Positions 27,850 to 36,853 of a stretch of DNA of 64,000 bases are shown here, one piece after another; the stretch's first letter is position 1, and every line of letters starts with the position of its first letter. The position numbers and the translations under genes are program-made. The notes below the pieces were generated by a model, which was not told the origin of the DNA, ran no database searches, and saw only the letters and a list, made by a program, of their open reading frames with translations. The DNA comes from CAMBDS01 sp964355675 (GTDB lineage Bacteria > Electryoneota > AABM5-125-24 > Hatepunaeales > Hatepunaeaceae). The stretch lies in contig CAYHEC010000011.1 of the NCBI GenBank assembly GCA_964355675.1, positions 59,696 through 123,695 on the forward strand. Direction: 5' to 3'.

Positions 27850-28483
27850 TGACTCGTCTCAATCTCTCGATTTCATCCAGCAGTTCTTGGCGTCCCGCCG
27901 GAGTGTTAATGTCTGCTTCGAAGGATGGATTTAAATGATCGAGCACTGTTGAATAGCTCGACGCGTAATTCCCTAAGTTGAAGTATGCGGCCGCCTTAAG
28001 CAATTGAAGATCTTTCTCGTTCAGCGTTGTTTCATGAAGGAAGCGCCAACCGGGACGTCGATGAAGAAGCGAATCGCTTTTATTTATGGCACTCTGCCAG
28101 TTACCAAGTTGATAGGCCGCAAAAGCCCAGCCGCCAATTGCGTCATAGCGAGCGGTATCGGTCTGGAGCGCCCGCGCAAAAAATGATGGCGCTTCGGCCA
28201 ACCGTTCCGGAAGTTTTCCGAGTGCCCACCCCTCGCCGTTCCAGGCGTCAGAGAGGTTGGGATTGCGTCCGGAAGCCGCTTCAAATTCGGTCAGAGCTCT
28301 TGAATAGTCTCCCTCTTCAAAGTAGCTCCACCCCTGATCTACCTGTTGTTCTGGAGTTAGATCAGCGCCGGCGACCGGTTTATCATCTTTACTGCACCCT
28401 CCGAGTGTCAAGCCGAACGTCCCAACGAGGAGAACCAAAGCTGTGTACAGGTTCGTTCCGCGTCTTGTTGCGGTTATTGCCAT
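27842..28483 (-). CDS. TPR lipoprotein
   Basis: 213 residues with lipobox TLGGC. It is followed by about three TPR-like units (GWSYFEEGDYSRALTEFEAA, AWNGEGWALGKL, AYFNLGNYASSYSTV). It is likely a scaffolding lipoprotein acting with the large lipoprotein encoded directly downstream. The gene lies 7 bases after the beta-helix T9SS cargo gene, so it is in the same transcription unit. Confidence 0.78.
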   Translation of the reverse strand: MAITATRRGTNLYTALVLLVGTFGLTLGGCSKDDKPVAGADLTPEQQVDQGWSYFEEGDYSRALTEFEAASGRNPNLSDAWNGEGWALGKLPERLAEAPSFFARALQTDTARYDAIGGWAFAAYQLGNWQSAINKSDSLLHRRPGWRFLHETTLNEKDLQLLKAAAYFNLGNYASSYSTVLDHLNPSFEADINTPAGRQELLDEIERLRRVNG

Positions 28484-28490
28484 TCCTGAA

Positions 28491-31400
28491 TTACCTCACC
28501 AATAGCAGTTTAATTGAACGGACGCCATTATCTGATTCCAGCCTTGCCCAGTAGATTCCACTTGGTAACGGATTTCCACCGCCATTTTCTGCGTCCCAAT
28601 GTACTTCATGTTTGCCTGCCCCGATATTTCCTGCCGCCAGTAGTCCGATTTCACGTCCAGTCAGATCGTGTATGGTCAGAGCAATTTTCGATGATGTGGT
28701 CAAGTCGAAAGTGATGGTTACTCCGCCGTTGAAAGGATTGGGAAAGGCTTCCATTAATTCCGCGGTTAAGGGAAGGGGCGGATTTGGCGAATTTGTTTCT
28801 TCGATGGCCAGAATATATTCTCCGTCACCCATGATCGGTACAACCAAATGGTTGTATTCTAAGCGACCCGGAACCTTGACCCAATCGGATGATTCCCGCT
28901 TATAGATTGCCAGAGGCAGGGCCGATATATCTCGGCCGTACTTAGAGTCGATCATCCCGTAGTCAGAAACTGGAACTTTAATTACAGCTTCACCCCCGAG
29001 ACCGGTGATCGTCGAAGAACTGCTGATGGGTAGAAATGCCCTTTCAGGTTTAACCGATACTTCGCCACGTGATGTAATGATCAACCGTCGGGGACCTGCA
29101 CTACCACCCGGTACATTGAGTTCACCTCCAAGATCAGCGAGATAAATAGTTCCTCCGCTACCGCTATTGAGCTTCACTTCGAATGTTCTACCGATTTTTT
29201 GTGGTAATCCACCGCTCATTTGGCCGTTTGCGGTCAGGAATATCGACCCATCAGACGGTGATTCCAGACTACCTCGATAGGACGAGGCGTCTATGGCAGT
29301 AAGCGAGACAGGAATCATTGAGCCGGGTGTGAATTCAACCGAACAGACAGGAGCCGAAGCAAAAGAGGTTGCGGCTGAGATAATGACGTCGCACCAGCGA
29401 GGAAACGCCGGATTCTGGAACAGATTGATATTAATCTCAGGTAGCCCCCAGCCTCCTCCGAGCGGCCCACCGTAAGCCCCGATATCGTCTCGAGACGTCG
29501 AGTGGGAGGGAGGAAAGAAATAATCGCGGTAAGTTGATTCGGGATTTCCCTTATCGATTAAAGGCGAAATGCTACTGAGCTGGTATGGTTCAGCGCCAGA
29601 TCCCACGAAACCCGGATCGATTTCAAGATTCTTATTGGCTGGCAAGCCACCAGGATAATCTGAGTATGTGACAAGCGCATTACTGCCATTTTGCAACTCA
29701 AATCCGGATGTATTCCCCCAGATAATCGAGTTGATAACAGTCGGCAGTGATCTTACCAGACCGCGCATTCCTATGCCGGTATTATTGGCGATTGTACAGT
29801 TGACAAAGCGTGGAGCAGATCGGTCTGTAACCGTAATTGTACCAAAACCTGCCGGAGCTACATTGTCATCGATAACGAGACTCTGATATAATCCACCGGT
29901 TAGAAATTTGAGATAGATCGCTGAGCCGTCATCGGCGCGATTGTTTCGGATAGTACAGTTGGTGATGGTTGGTTTGGAATTGAGTACATAGATAGCCCCA
30001 CCCAACGCCGCGCTATTGCCATCGATCAAACAACCGTTAATCACCGCGCCGCTATTTTCGATTCTAAATGCTCCACCTCTACTACTGCCACGCGCTGTGG
30101 CCAACGAATCGCCATTATCGAAAATTGTAGAAAATTGAACGCGCGGAGAGGCTTCACGGATAGTAATTCCATTCCGACTTGAACTCACTTTGCAGAAAGT
30201 CAAGCGACTGGCATCGACAAGTGAGAGCGTGATGCCTTTCCAACGTGCCGTCTCGTTCCCTGATGCATCTCTCGGTAAGAAATAGATGGAGTCATCCGGA
30301 GTTCCTATTGCGCGTACTTCGCCACTGGCAATAAACGCCGCGCCCGGTTCGAAGAGAATTCTTGCCCCGGCTTCGATTTTCAGTTTTTGATTAACGGGTA
30401 CATAAACCGAATCAAGGACGATGTAATCATCGTGTCCTGCAAACCAATCCCAGACTCCACTGACATGCCCAAAGACGTAACGTCCTGGTTCAGCCATGCC
30501 TCTGCCCGAAAGTCTGAGCGTTGAAGGAGTGGGATAATTCGAGGAAATGGTTAACTGAGTATTGCGGATCTGATTCGCCACTGGGGGGTGGAATTTTACG
30601 ATAAGACTGCCAGACGAATCAGGGGGGATAATCAAGCCTCCCACCGGTAACGCTGTGGTGAAGGCAACAGTATCGCCTACCTTAGCGGAATTAATAATCA
30701 AGTTTTCATCACCATCGTTCCTGATTATTACCCCTGATACTGCGGTATCCCCGTTGAAATAGACGTAACCAAGAAAGCGTGCGGAGGTGTCCGGGAGTAC
30801 GAATTTGGGTCCGTATCCCCTACCGCTTGTGGTAAAAAAGACATCGCGGTCATTGGTGGTGATTTGCGCCGATGCGGTAAAGCTCTCAGGTCGCGGTGGC
30901 TGGAATCTTACTGTCAACATGGTGGAGTCACCAGGGCGAATCACATCTCCAGCCGCGGTAATGCCAAACGCAGGGTCAGAAACCGTCATGCGCATCCGGT
31001 TGTTTGAATCTCTAAGGATGCGGAGATCACTTATTCCGTTGTTCTTAAGATAGATGTTTCTGGAATTATCAGAATCAATCAGTCTTGGTCCAAATGACAG
31101 CGAATCGGCAATTACAGCAAGAGGATTAATTCCCGTCCCATTAAGAGTGACTCTTGGACTCGCAATAATCGTGTCGTTACTGATTATCGTAAGCGATTCT
31201 TGGTAAACGCCAAGTTGGAAGGGCTTAAAGTAAATAGTGAATTTCGCTTGTTCGCCAGGCTCTATAGGCGCAACAAGATAGGATGGTATAAACCCAGTTT
31301 CAGTCTTAGTCGAGTCGAGATAAAACGCGGTCGATGTGAAACGGAAATCTCTTAGAAATAGTCGATAGTGCCCGCGATTCTCAATTTTGATCTCTTTAGG

Positions 31401-32495
31401 AGTTGAGGCATTAAGTCGGTAGCTTCCATAATTAAGCGTGGCGAAATTGACTTTAATTACAGGAACTGAAAGAGTTGCATCCTCTGTCCCGCCGTAGGCT
31501 CCAACATCGATTCTATTTATTAGAACGTCGGGCTCCGCCATTGCGCTTGACTTGGGATCACCAGCATCGACGTCAGGCGAGGAATATTGAAGGCGAAAAT
31601 CGTAAGGAGGAGTAACGCTAATGAACTCAGGCTCTAAGAAGATATTTCCCGAACCTGGAAAAGGGGATAATGGAACGAATCCGATATTGCTGAAATTCAC
31701 GGTCGGTCGAGCAGATTGTGCCCGGCCAAAATCGGGGGTGAAAGCGTCGCCGCCATCGATATTTGTACTGTCGATCGAATGGAATTGATGGTTGTAGGTG
31801 ACTATACAATTGACGATTGTCGGACGCGATTCTGCTCCGGCAAAAATCCCTCCGCCCCAAGCCCCGGCTGTATCAAGCGCTATGGTACAATTGATAATCT
31901 GCGGGCTGGAGTACGAGAAATAAAGCCCTCCGCCAAAATTAGTAGCGCGGTTATTGTAAATCAAGACATTGCTAAGGGTTGCATTTGAAAACCAACCATA
32001 ATACCCGCCGCCATCGGCATCGGCTCGGTTCCCGACGATTTCACAGCGAGTAATATTTGGGTTACAACTCTCAACGAACAAACCGCCACCGCAGTTTCTC
32101 GGCCATACGCCACGAGCCCAGCCGTTCTCGATTCGGACGAAATTGAGTCTGCTACCATTTCTGGCTTGGATAAATCGTAATCCACCCCAACGAAGCGAAT
32201 CGGGAACACCGGCCTCCATGGTGAAGGTGATCATTCCGTCTTTGGTGCCGGAGGCATTCAGCAAACCTCGAACAACAAACAGGTAAGGTCCGGTAAATTC
32301 TACCCTCACACCCGGTTCTATTCTCAGCGTATCCAGTGTAGAGAGTTCGATGTCGGCAGTCACTCGCACTGTATCCTGTGTTCGCCAGATACCGCTTACC
32401 CTGCCGCTGACGTCAACAGCTGAAACAGGCGATGAGAATATCCCCAGCGCTAACAGCGCACCTGCCAGGGGGAAAGTCAAGGGAAGGCTCTTCAC
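28491..32495 (-). CDS. Secreted beta-helix / choice-of-anchor-D protein with T9SS sorting domain
   Basis: 1334 residues from GTG 32495, which has GGAG 8 bases upstream and opens a signal peptide (KSLPLTFPLAGALLALGIFS). Starting further upstream would add a Cys/Arg-rich leader that includes a decayed palindrome (32527-32553). Modules: right-handed parallel beta-helix about 60-330 (NRADADGGGYYGW repeats); two or more choice-of-anchor-D/ASH-like domains about 340-680 (VNFATLNYGS, VRFQPP, VKFHPP); a second beta-helix about 690-1030; and a sorting domain with AFPNPFNGG and GIYWARL. Probably a T9SS-exported surface adhesin or polysaccharide-binding protein. No catalytic motif was recognised. Confidence 0.83.
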   Translation of the reverse strand: MKSLPLTFPLAGALLALGIFSSPVSAVDVSGRVSGIWRTQDTVRVTADIELSTLDTLRIEPGVRVEFTGPYLFVVRGLLNASGTKDGMITFTMEAGVPDSLRWGGLRFIQARNGSRLNFVRIENGWARGVWPRNCGGGLFVESCNPNITRCEIVGNRADADGGGYYGWFSNATLSNVLIYNNRATNFGGGLYFSYSSPQIINCTIALDTAGAWGGGIFAGAESRPTIVNCIVTYNHQFHSIDSTNIDGGDAFTPDFGRAQSARPTVNFSNIGFVPLSPFPGSGNIFLEPEFISVTPPYDFRLQYSSPDVDAGDPKSSAMAEPDVLINRIDVGAYGGTEDATLSVPVIKVNFATLNYGSYRLNASTPKEIKIENRGHYRLFLRDFRFTSTAFYLDSTKTETGFIPSYLVAPIEPGEQAKFTIYFKPFQLGVYQESLTIISNDTIIASPRVTLNGTGINPLAVIADSLSFGPRLIDSDNSRNIYLKNNGISDLRILRDSNNRMRMTVSDPAFGITAAGDVIRPGDSTMLTVRFQPPRPESFTASAQITTNDRDVFFTTSGRGYGPKFVLPDTSARFLGYVYFNGDTAVSGVIIRNDGDENLIINSAKVGDTVAFTTALPVGGLIIPPDSSGSLIVKFHPPVANQIRNTQLTISSNYPTPSTLRLSGRGMAEPGRYVFGHVSGVWDWFAGHDDYIVLDSVYVPVNQKLKIEAGARILFEPGAAFIASGEVRAIGTPDDSIYFLPRDASGNETARWKGITLSLVDASRLTFCKVSSSRNGITIREASPRVQFSTIFDNGDSLATARGSSRGGAFRIENSGAVINGCLIDGNSAALGGAIYVLNSKPTITNCTIRNNRADDGSAIYLKFLTGGLYQSLVIDDNVAPAGFGTITVTDRSAPRFVNCTIANNTGIGMRGLVRSLPTVINSIIWGNTSGFELQNGSNALVTYSDYPGGLPANKNLEIDPGFVGSGAEPYQLSSISPLIDKGNPESTYRDYFFPPSHSTSRDDIGAYGGPLGGGWGLPEININLFQNPAFPRWCDVIISAATSFASAPVCSVEFTPGSMIPVSLTAIDASSYRGSLESPSDGSIFLTANGQMSGGLPQKIGRTFEVKLNSGSGGTIYLADLGGELNVPGGSAGPRRLIITSRGEVSVKPERAFLPISSSSTITGLGGEAVIKVPVSDYGMIDSKYGRDISALPLAIYKRESSDWVKVPGRLEYNHLVVPIMGDGEYILAIEETNSPNPPLPLTAELMEAFPNPFNGGVTITFDLTTSSKIALTIHDLTGREIGLLAAGNIGAGKHEVHWDAENGGGNPLPSGIYWARLESDNGVRSIKLLLVR

Positions 32496-32584
32496 GCGTT
32501 GAACTCCAAATTGTACTCGACCATTTCCGCAAGGTGTCTTCACCCGGCGGGCATTGATTCCGCAAGACGCACTGCGGCAACCCC

Positions 32585-33616
32585 TCACCAAAGTAGTGCG
32601 GCGAGCTTATAGCCGACCGTAAAGCGATGCACCCCTCCCAAGGTCCCGAGTCCCGCCCAGGCATAATCGACTGTGACGCCTGCTTCTGGTAAATTAAGAC
32701 CTAAACCAGTCGAGAAACCGTCAAGGGTCAAACCTCCATCTTCATTAAAGAGGGGGTATTCGACGAACGGGTCACGCTGCTGATCTTCTTGATATTTATC
32801 CCATGAATCCCGCGACAAAGCGTTAATGCGTTTTCCAAGACGGAAACTGACCATCTGCATTGCGGTGAATTCCGCGCCAATATGATAAAACTCTATATTG
32901 TCGTTCGGATGAAGAAATTCCCCTGCCAGCAAAATGGTATAAAGGGGAGTTTCCCAAGCTAACATCGAAGCTCCGAACTTAAAACTGATCGGTAAAGGAA
33001 AGGGTGATGTCTCAAACTTCATATCGGGACCAAAATTCTGAATCACCATCCCAATATTTATTTTCTTCCAGCCAGTCGTATAAAATGTTCCCACGTCAGC
33101 CGACCACCCCGTAGCGCTTTTATCGGCTAATCTTTCATTCAATATTTTCACCGTACTGCCAACCGAGAATTTGTCAGTCAATCGGTAACAATAGCTGATC
33201 CCGGCCGCTAAATCACTGGCAGAAAAAGTCCGGCCGGTTCCATAGGGATTTTCCGGAGTTGTCTCGACCATATCATCGGTGAAAAGGCTCGTCACCTGAA
33301 TACCCAATGTTCCAGGCGTACCCTTAAGCGGTATCGCGCCGCCGACGAATACAAATTTAAGACCGGCGGGATATTCGATCAGCGTGAAGATAGCCTCAGG
33401 CTTCTTCAACTGCACCAAGCCACCCGGATTATAATAAAGGGCTGATACGTCGCTGGCGACGGCGGTAAATGCATCACCCATCGATGTGGCTCGCGCGCCG
33501 ACGCCGACCTTTAAGAACTGAAGACCGGCAGTGCCGACCTTGGCCTGACCGTGTGCAACTGGGCTCATGCAGGCCAGTAAAATTAACGCTATGAGGACTC
33601 CAAACAGCCTCTGCAT
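32585..33616 (-). CDS. porV: PorV/PorQ-family outer-membrane beta-barrel protein
   Basis: 343 residues from the ATG at 33616, which has AGGAGC 8 bases upstream and starts the signal peptide (MQRLFGVLIALILLACMS). An ATG at 33691 overlaps the previous stop but would displace that signal. The mature protein begins with the family hallmark (GTAGLQFLKVGVGARATSMG, DAFTA, ALYYNPGGL), followed by a FadL-like barrel of alternating strands. PorV shuttles T9SS cargo through its sorting domain to the attachment complex. It sits between two T9SS cargo genes, which supports a dedicated partner role. PorQ or another paralogue remains possible. Confidence 0.82.
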   Translation of the reverse strand: MQRLFGVLIALILLACMSPVAHGQAKVGTAGLQFLKVGVGARATSMGDAFTAVASDVSALYYNPGGLVQLKKPEAIFTLIEYPAGLKFVFVGGAIPLKGTPGTLGIQVTSLFTDDMVETTPENPYGTGRTFSASDLAAGISYCYRLTDKFSVGSTVKILNERLADKSATGWSADVGTFYTTGWKKINIGMVIQNFGPDMKFETSPFPLPISFKFGASMLAWETPLYTILLAGEFLHPNDNIEFYHIGAEFTAMQMVSFRLGKRINALSRDSWDKYQEDQQRDPFVEYPLFNEDGGLTLDGFSTGLGLNLPEAGVTVDYAWAGLGTLGGVHRFTVGYKLAALLW

Positions 33617-33687
33617 CGGTCGGGCTCCTATCTTTGCGACTCCAATAATCGGAGGTATTTGGTGACTCGGAAGAATTACGGCGTTAC

Positions 33688-36570
33688 TCATCGGATTACC
33701 ACAAATTTACCAGTTTCAATATCTCCATCCCCCCCGGGGGCAAGATTTTCAACAGTAAAGAGATAAACTCCCGCAACCACCTGTTGGTGATTTCGTGAAT
33801 TCAAATCCCAGCTTTCGGCGTAATCGGCACTCCAGCCTTGGTTGTCGTCACCGGAAACATTATGGGGAACAATATCGACAAGATCACCGGATAGAGTATA
33901 AATCCTGACCAGACATTCTTTAGGCAGATTATAGAAGTAGATTCGTCTGTCCGTCTGAGGGAAAAAGTCTGGCGTCCCATCATCTCGATTTTCCCAGGAA
34001 ACACCACCGTGCTGGAGCCGGTAATCGGCATTGGCGCGGTACGGATTCGGAACAACTCCCACCTTCTTTTTATCCGTGCCCGATGGAGCTATGTATACTG
34101 CATTGGCAATTTTTGCAGTTTCGAGAGGCTGAGTTCCGGTCTTATAATCGCCATAATCATAAGCTGTTACAGCATAATAACGGGGAACCATCGGGTGGGC
34201 GTTATTGATGACATAATAGTAGGTCCAGTCGGTCGGGTTGGACGTCGAATCGATGACTAAATTATTATGTCCAAGATAGCCGGTGTTCTTTCTAACGGGC
34301 TTCAGGTACAATCGCTCTCCGCCTATGGAAATCTCTCGTGGCAATCCGGTCGTATCGGTAACCGGTCTTGATGCCAGCGAGTCAGTAATGCTGAAATAGG
34401 CGTAGTCTTCAAGATCGAACTCGTCAAGGAAGGAGAAGTATTTTTCCGCATTGGCGTTCGCGACATAGACCCGATACCCCTCAAAATCACGTTCACGGGA
34501 GAAGGGGTCTTTATAGTTAGAATCTTCAGTTGGCGTTTGGGTCCAAGTCAAGACAATGTTACTGGTGAGAAAGTCGTTCGTAAATTCCCTTTCGCCAGCG
34601 GTACCGGGATTGACAGTAACCGGACCGGAAAGATGAGAAAGAAAAGGCGCTGGCGGCGGAGGGGGGCCTTGAAAGTCGGGATGTCCATCACCGAAATCGA
34701 GCTGTTCGTTAAGCCTGGTATAATCAAGATATTCTGGACGTTCGCGCTCGTCTTCAATCTCTGAGACATGAGCGTCATTCTCGGTTCCATCGGCATCCGG
34801 TCCCGGATAAATCCGCTCCTCGCGATTGCCACCGACCCAAATATAACACACGTCCCCGGCATAAAGCCCAAACAGACCGTCGTTCCCGACATCCTCACCA
34901 AACCAGCCGTCTCCAGTATCCAATACGCCATCACCTTCCGAACCATCGCGGTCGCCGGTTCCAGCCAGATGATCGTTTCCCCAGTCAGAAATAGGTGTAT
35001 CGATCATGGGATTGTCATAAACTCGTGCCGCCCAATCGGCGTTGTAACGGAGACTGGAAAAATTGAACAGGCTCGGATCGATGATCTCGTTGTCTATCTG
35101 AGCGCGGTTTCGGTCATGAAAGTTATCACCCGCGACATAGGCAATGGTCATGGAGAATTTTTCACCAGGGTTCAGACGATAAATTCGATTGCCTTGTTCG
35201 TCTATATGGTCGAAGATTCCCAACGGTCCCCACGAAAGCAGATAGCGGGTATCGAAGCCATTGGCGAGATCGTTTATTCGATCTTGTGGAGTATCATCAG
35301 GCTGGACGCCGGGAATTTTCCAATTGTGTGACGGTTCGGTGACTTGCCCCGGGTTTAAACGGTCAGGAAATTCCTGCGGATTTGTCCCTATCCAAGCGGC
35401 ATTGTTGACATAGGTCTGATCGTAGTCAAATTCACGATTCTTAAGGACGAAATACTTTCGTACATCACCCATCGGTGTACCGTAGGAACCAGTCCAGCCA
35501 CCAGGTGCGGCGTCGTCATCCCAAGATGGTCCAAAGTCGAGATTGGTTGCACCATTGGAAATCCACCAGTTGAAGCTGGTTTTGAGGCGGGGATTAGGAG
35601 CGCGAACAACCCTCACACCGGTCACACCAGGGCTCGTGAAATCATTTCCGGCCGCAGTGGCTTTTGGACGTCCGTCATTATCGGCAATCCAAGCAGTGTT
35701 AATGGCTGAAGAATCAGGTATTCCATCAGGTCGTGTGAAATAGTACCATTTCTGGAATCCGCAAATATCGTCCTCGTGCCAAGTTTGCTCGCCCTGAAAG
35801 CCCACGTCGGCGTCGATGTAAAGACCAACATAAAGATTTTTTAGATAGTTGCCCGCGATATTCTCAATTTCCCAGTCGATGATGATAAAATTCTGCGCAT
35901 AGTTATAGGTCCATGCGTAGGTTTTTTGAGTGATTTTGATACCGAGCGGAATATGAGGACCGTCGATCGGGTCGTCTTTAACCCAGAAATCTTCTGTCAG
36001 AGTATCTGAGTAATTGCAGACAAAATCCTGCTCAGAAACAGCTGAGTCGCGGTAAGAACCAATATAGTTTCCGAGACAATCATAATCGATAGGAAGTGTC
36101 GATCGTTCGACGAAACCATTTGTCTGCGAATTAGTCGCACCCTCGCCAGGATTGAATTCGTTTATCGAGGGACTCAGCCAGCCATCTGTACCTACCGATA
36201 CGCGCGGATATTCATAACCTTCGGCACGGATTAGCGCCCCCAACCAAAGGGCTCCCTGAAACAAATACTGAACTTTGGAACCGCCTGGAAATTCGCATTG
36301 TGGAGCCCATTCTCCCGGACGGCAAGGGTCATCCTTTGAGGATCGACCAGGCCCATCATTTCCAAAGTATCCGTAATTCGTGAAGTTCGTCCAGATGTTT
36401 GAACGTCTCGAAACGCGATTCATTCGGTTAAGCTGAGAAATGGCTACTCGTTCCGGTCCGACCCTTTTCCCCCCTTCGGATTGTTCTGCATCGAGTGCGG
36501 CGAACGAAGCTCCACTGGCGAGCATGAGTACCGACAGGGTGAGGACGCCCAGTCGCAATGCTCCGCGCAT
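33688..36570 (-). CDS. Large secreted protein with FN3-like module and T9SS-type C-terminus
   Basis: 960 residues from the ATG at 36570, which opens a signal peptide (RLGVLTLSVLMLASGASFA). The longer in-frame reading would run back into the preceding gene. A long N-terminal region (about 60-630) has many Trp, Asp and Gly residues and no recognised catalytic motif. An FN3-like module near 640-790 (NIVLTWTQTPTEDSNY) is followed by a C-terminal domain (VVPNPYRANADY, then GVYLFTVENL and GKFVVIR) that is a variant sorting domain with PNPY instead of PNPF. Adjacent to porV; probably its cargo. Confidence 0.78.
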   Translation of the reverse strand: MRGALRLGVLTLSVLMLASGASFAALDAEQSEGGKRVGPERVAISQLNRMNRVSRRSNIWTNFTNYGYFGNDGPGRSSKDDPCRPGEWAPQCEFPGGSKVQYLFQGALWLGALIRAEGYEYPRVSVGTDGWLSPSINEFNPGEGATNSQTNGFVERSTLPIDYDCLGNYIGSYRDSAVSEQDFVCNYSDTLTEDFWVKDDPIDGPHIPLGIKITQKTYAWTYNYAQNFIIIDWEIENIAGNYLKNLYVGLYIDADVGFQGEQTWHEDDICGFQKWYYFTRPDGIPDSSAINTAWIADNDGRPKATAAGNDFTSPGVTGVRVVRAPNPRLKTSFNWWISNGATNLDFGPSWDDDAAPGGWTGSYGTPMGDVRKYFVLKNREFDYDQTYVNNAAWIGTNPQEFPDRLNPGQVTEPSHNWKIPGVQPDDTPQDRINDLANGFDTRYLLSWGPLGIFDHIDEQGNRIYRLNPGEKFSMTIAYVAGDNFHDRNRAQIDNEIIDPSLFNFSSLRYNADWAARVYDNPMIDTPISDWGNDHLAGTGDRDGSEGDGVLDTGDGWFGEDVGNDGLFGLYAGDVCYIWVGGNREERIYPGPDADGTENDAHVSEIEDERERPEYLDYTRLNEQLDFGDGHPDFQGPPPPPAPFLSHLSGPVTVNPGTAGEREFTNDFLTSNIVLTWTQTPTEDSNYKDPFSRERDFEGYRVYVANANAEKYFSFLDEFDLEDYAYFSITDSLASRPVTDTTGLPREISIGGERLYLKPVRKNTGYLGHNNLVIDSTSNPTDWTYYYVINNAHPMVPRYYAVTAYDYGDYKTGTQPLETAKIANAVYIAPSGTDKKKVGVVPNPYRANADYRLQHGGVSWENRDDGTPDFFPQTDRRIYFYNLPKECLVRIYTLSGDLVDIVPHNVSGDDNQGWSADYAESWDLNSRNHQQVVAGVYLFTVENLAPGGDGDIETGKFVVIR

Positions 36571-36576
36571 TAAAAC

Positions 36577-36710
36577 CCCGCGGGGTGAGGATACTCTTCT
36601 GCAAGTCAATAACTGCCGCAGGGTGTCCTCACCCTGCGGATACAACAACCGTCGCAGGGTGTCCTCACCCTGCGGATACAGTGATTCGGTGTTGTTCCCA
36701 CCCTGCTGTT
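36577..36710. repeat. Cluster of GCAGGGTGTCCTCACCCTGC palindromes in the spacer
   Basis: Two clean copies (36614-36640 and 36651-36676), a decayed copy at 36577-36601 and a remnant near 36689-36709 lie just upstream of the 33688-36570 gene. Sequence resembling an arm also continues into its signal-peptide codons at 36531-36556. The spacer has no gene of its own. Confidence 0.85.
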
Positions 36711-36853
36711 CCAGTAATTCTTTGTTCACGTCATTCCTGCGCAAAGCTGCCCGTATGCTAAACGGAGTGCGCAAGCTGGCTTGCGCGCTTCTCCCGATAG
36801 CTGAAGTAAACTTCAGCACGCTACTATTCAATCGTTTTCCCCAAACGATGGCC

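Noticed and set aside
32496..32591. N-terminal extension of the beta-helix T9SS protein
   Set aside because: It contains a decayed palindrome and precedes the signal peptide; GTG 32495 has a good ribosome site.
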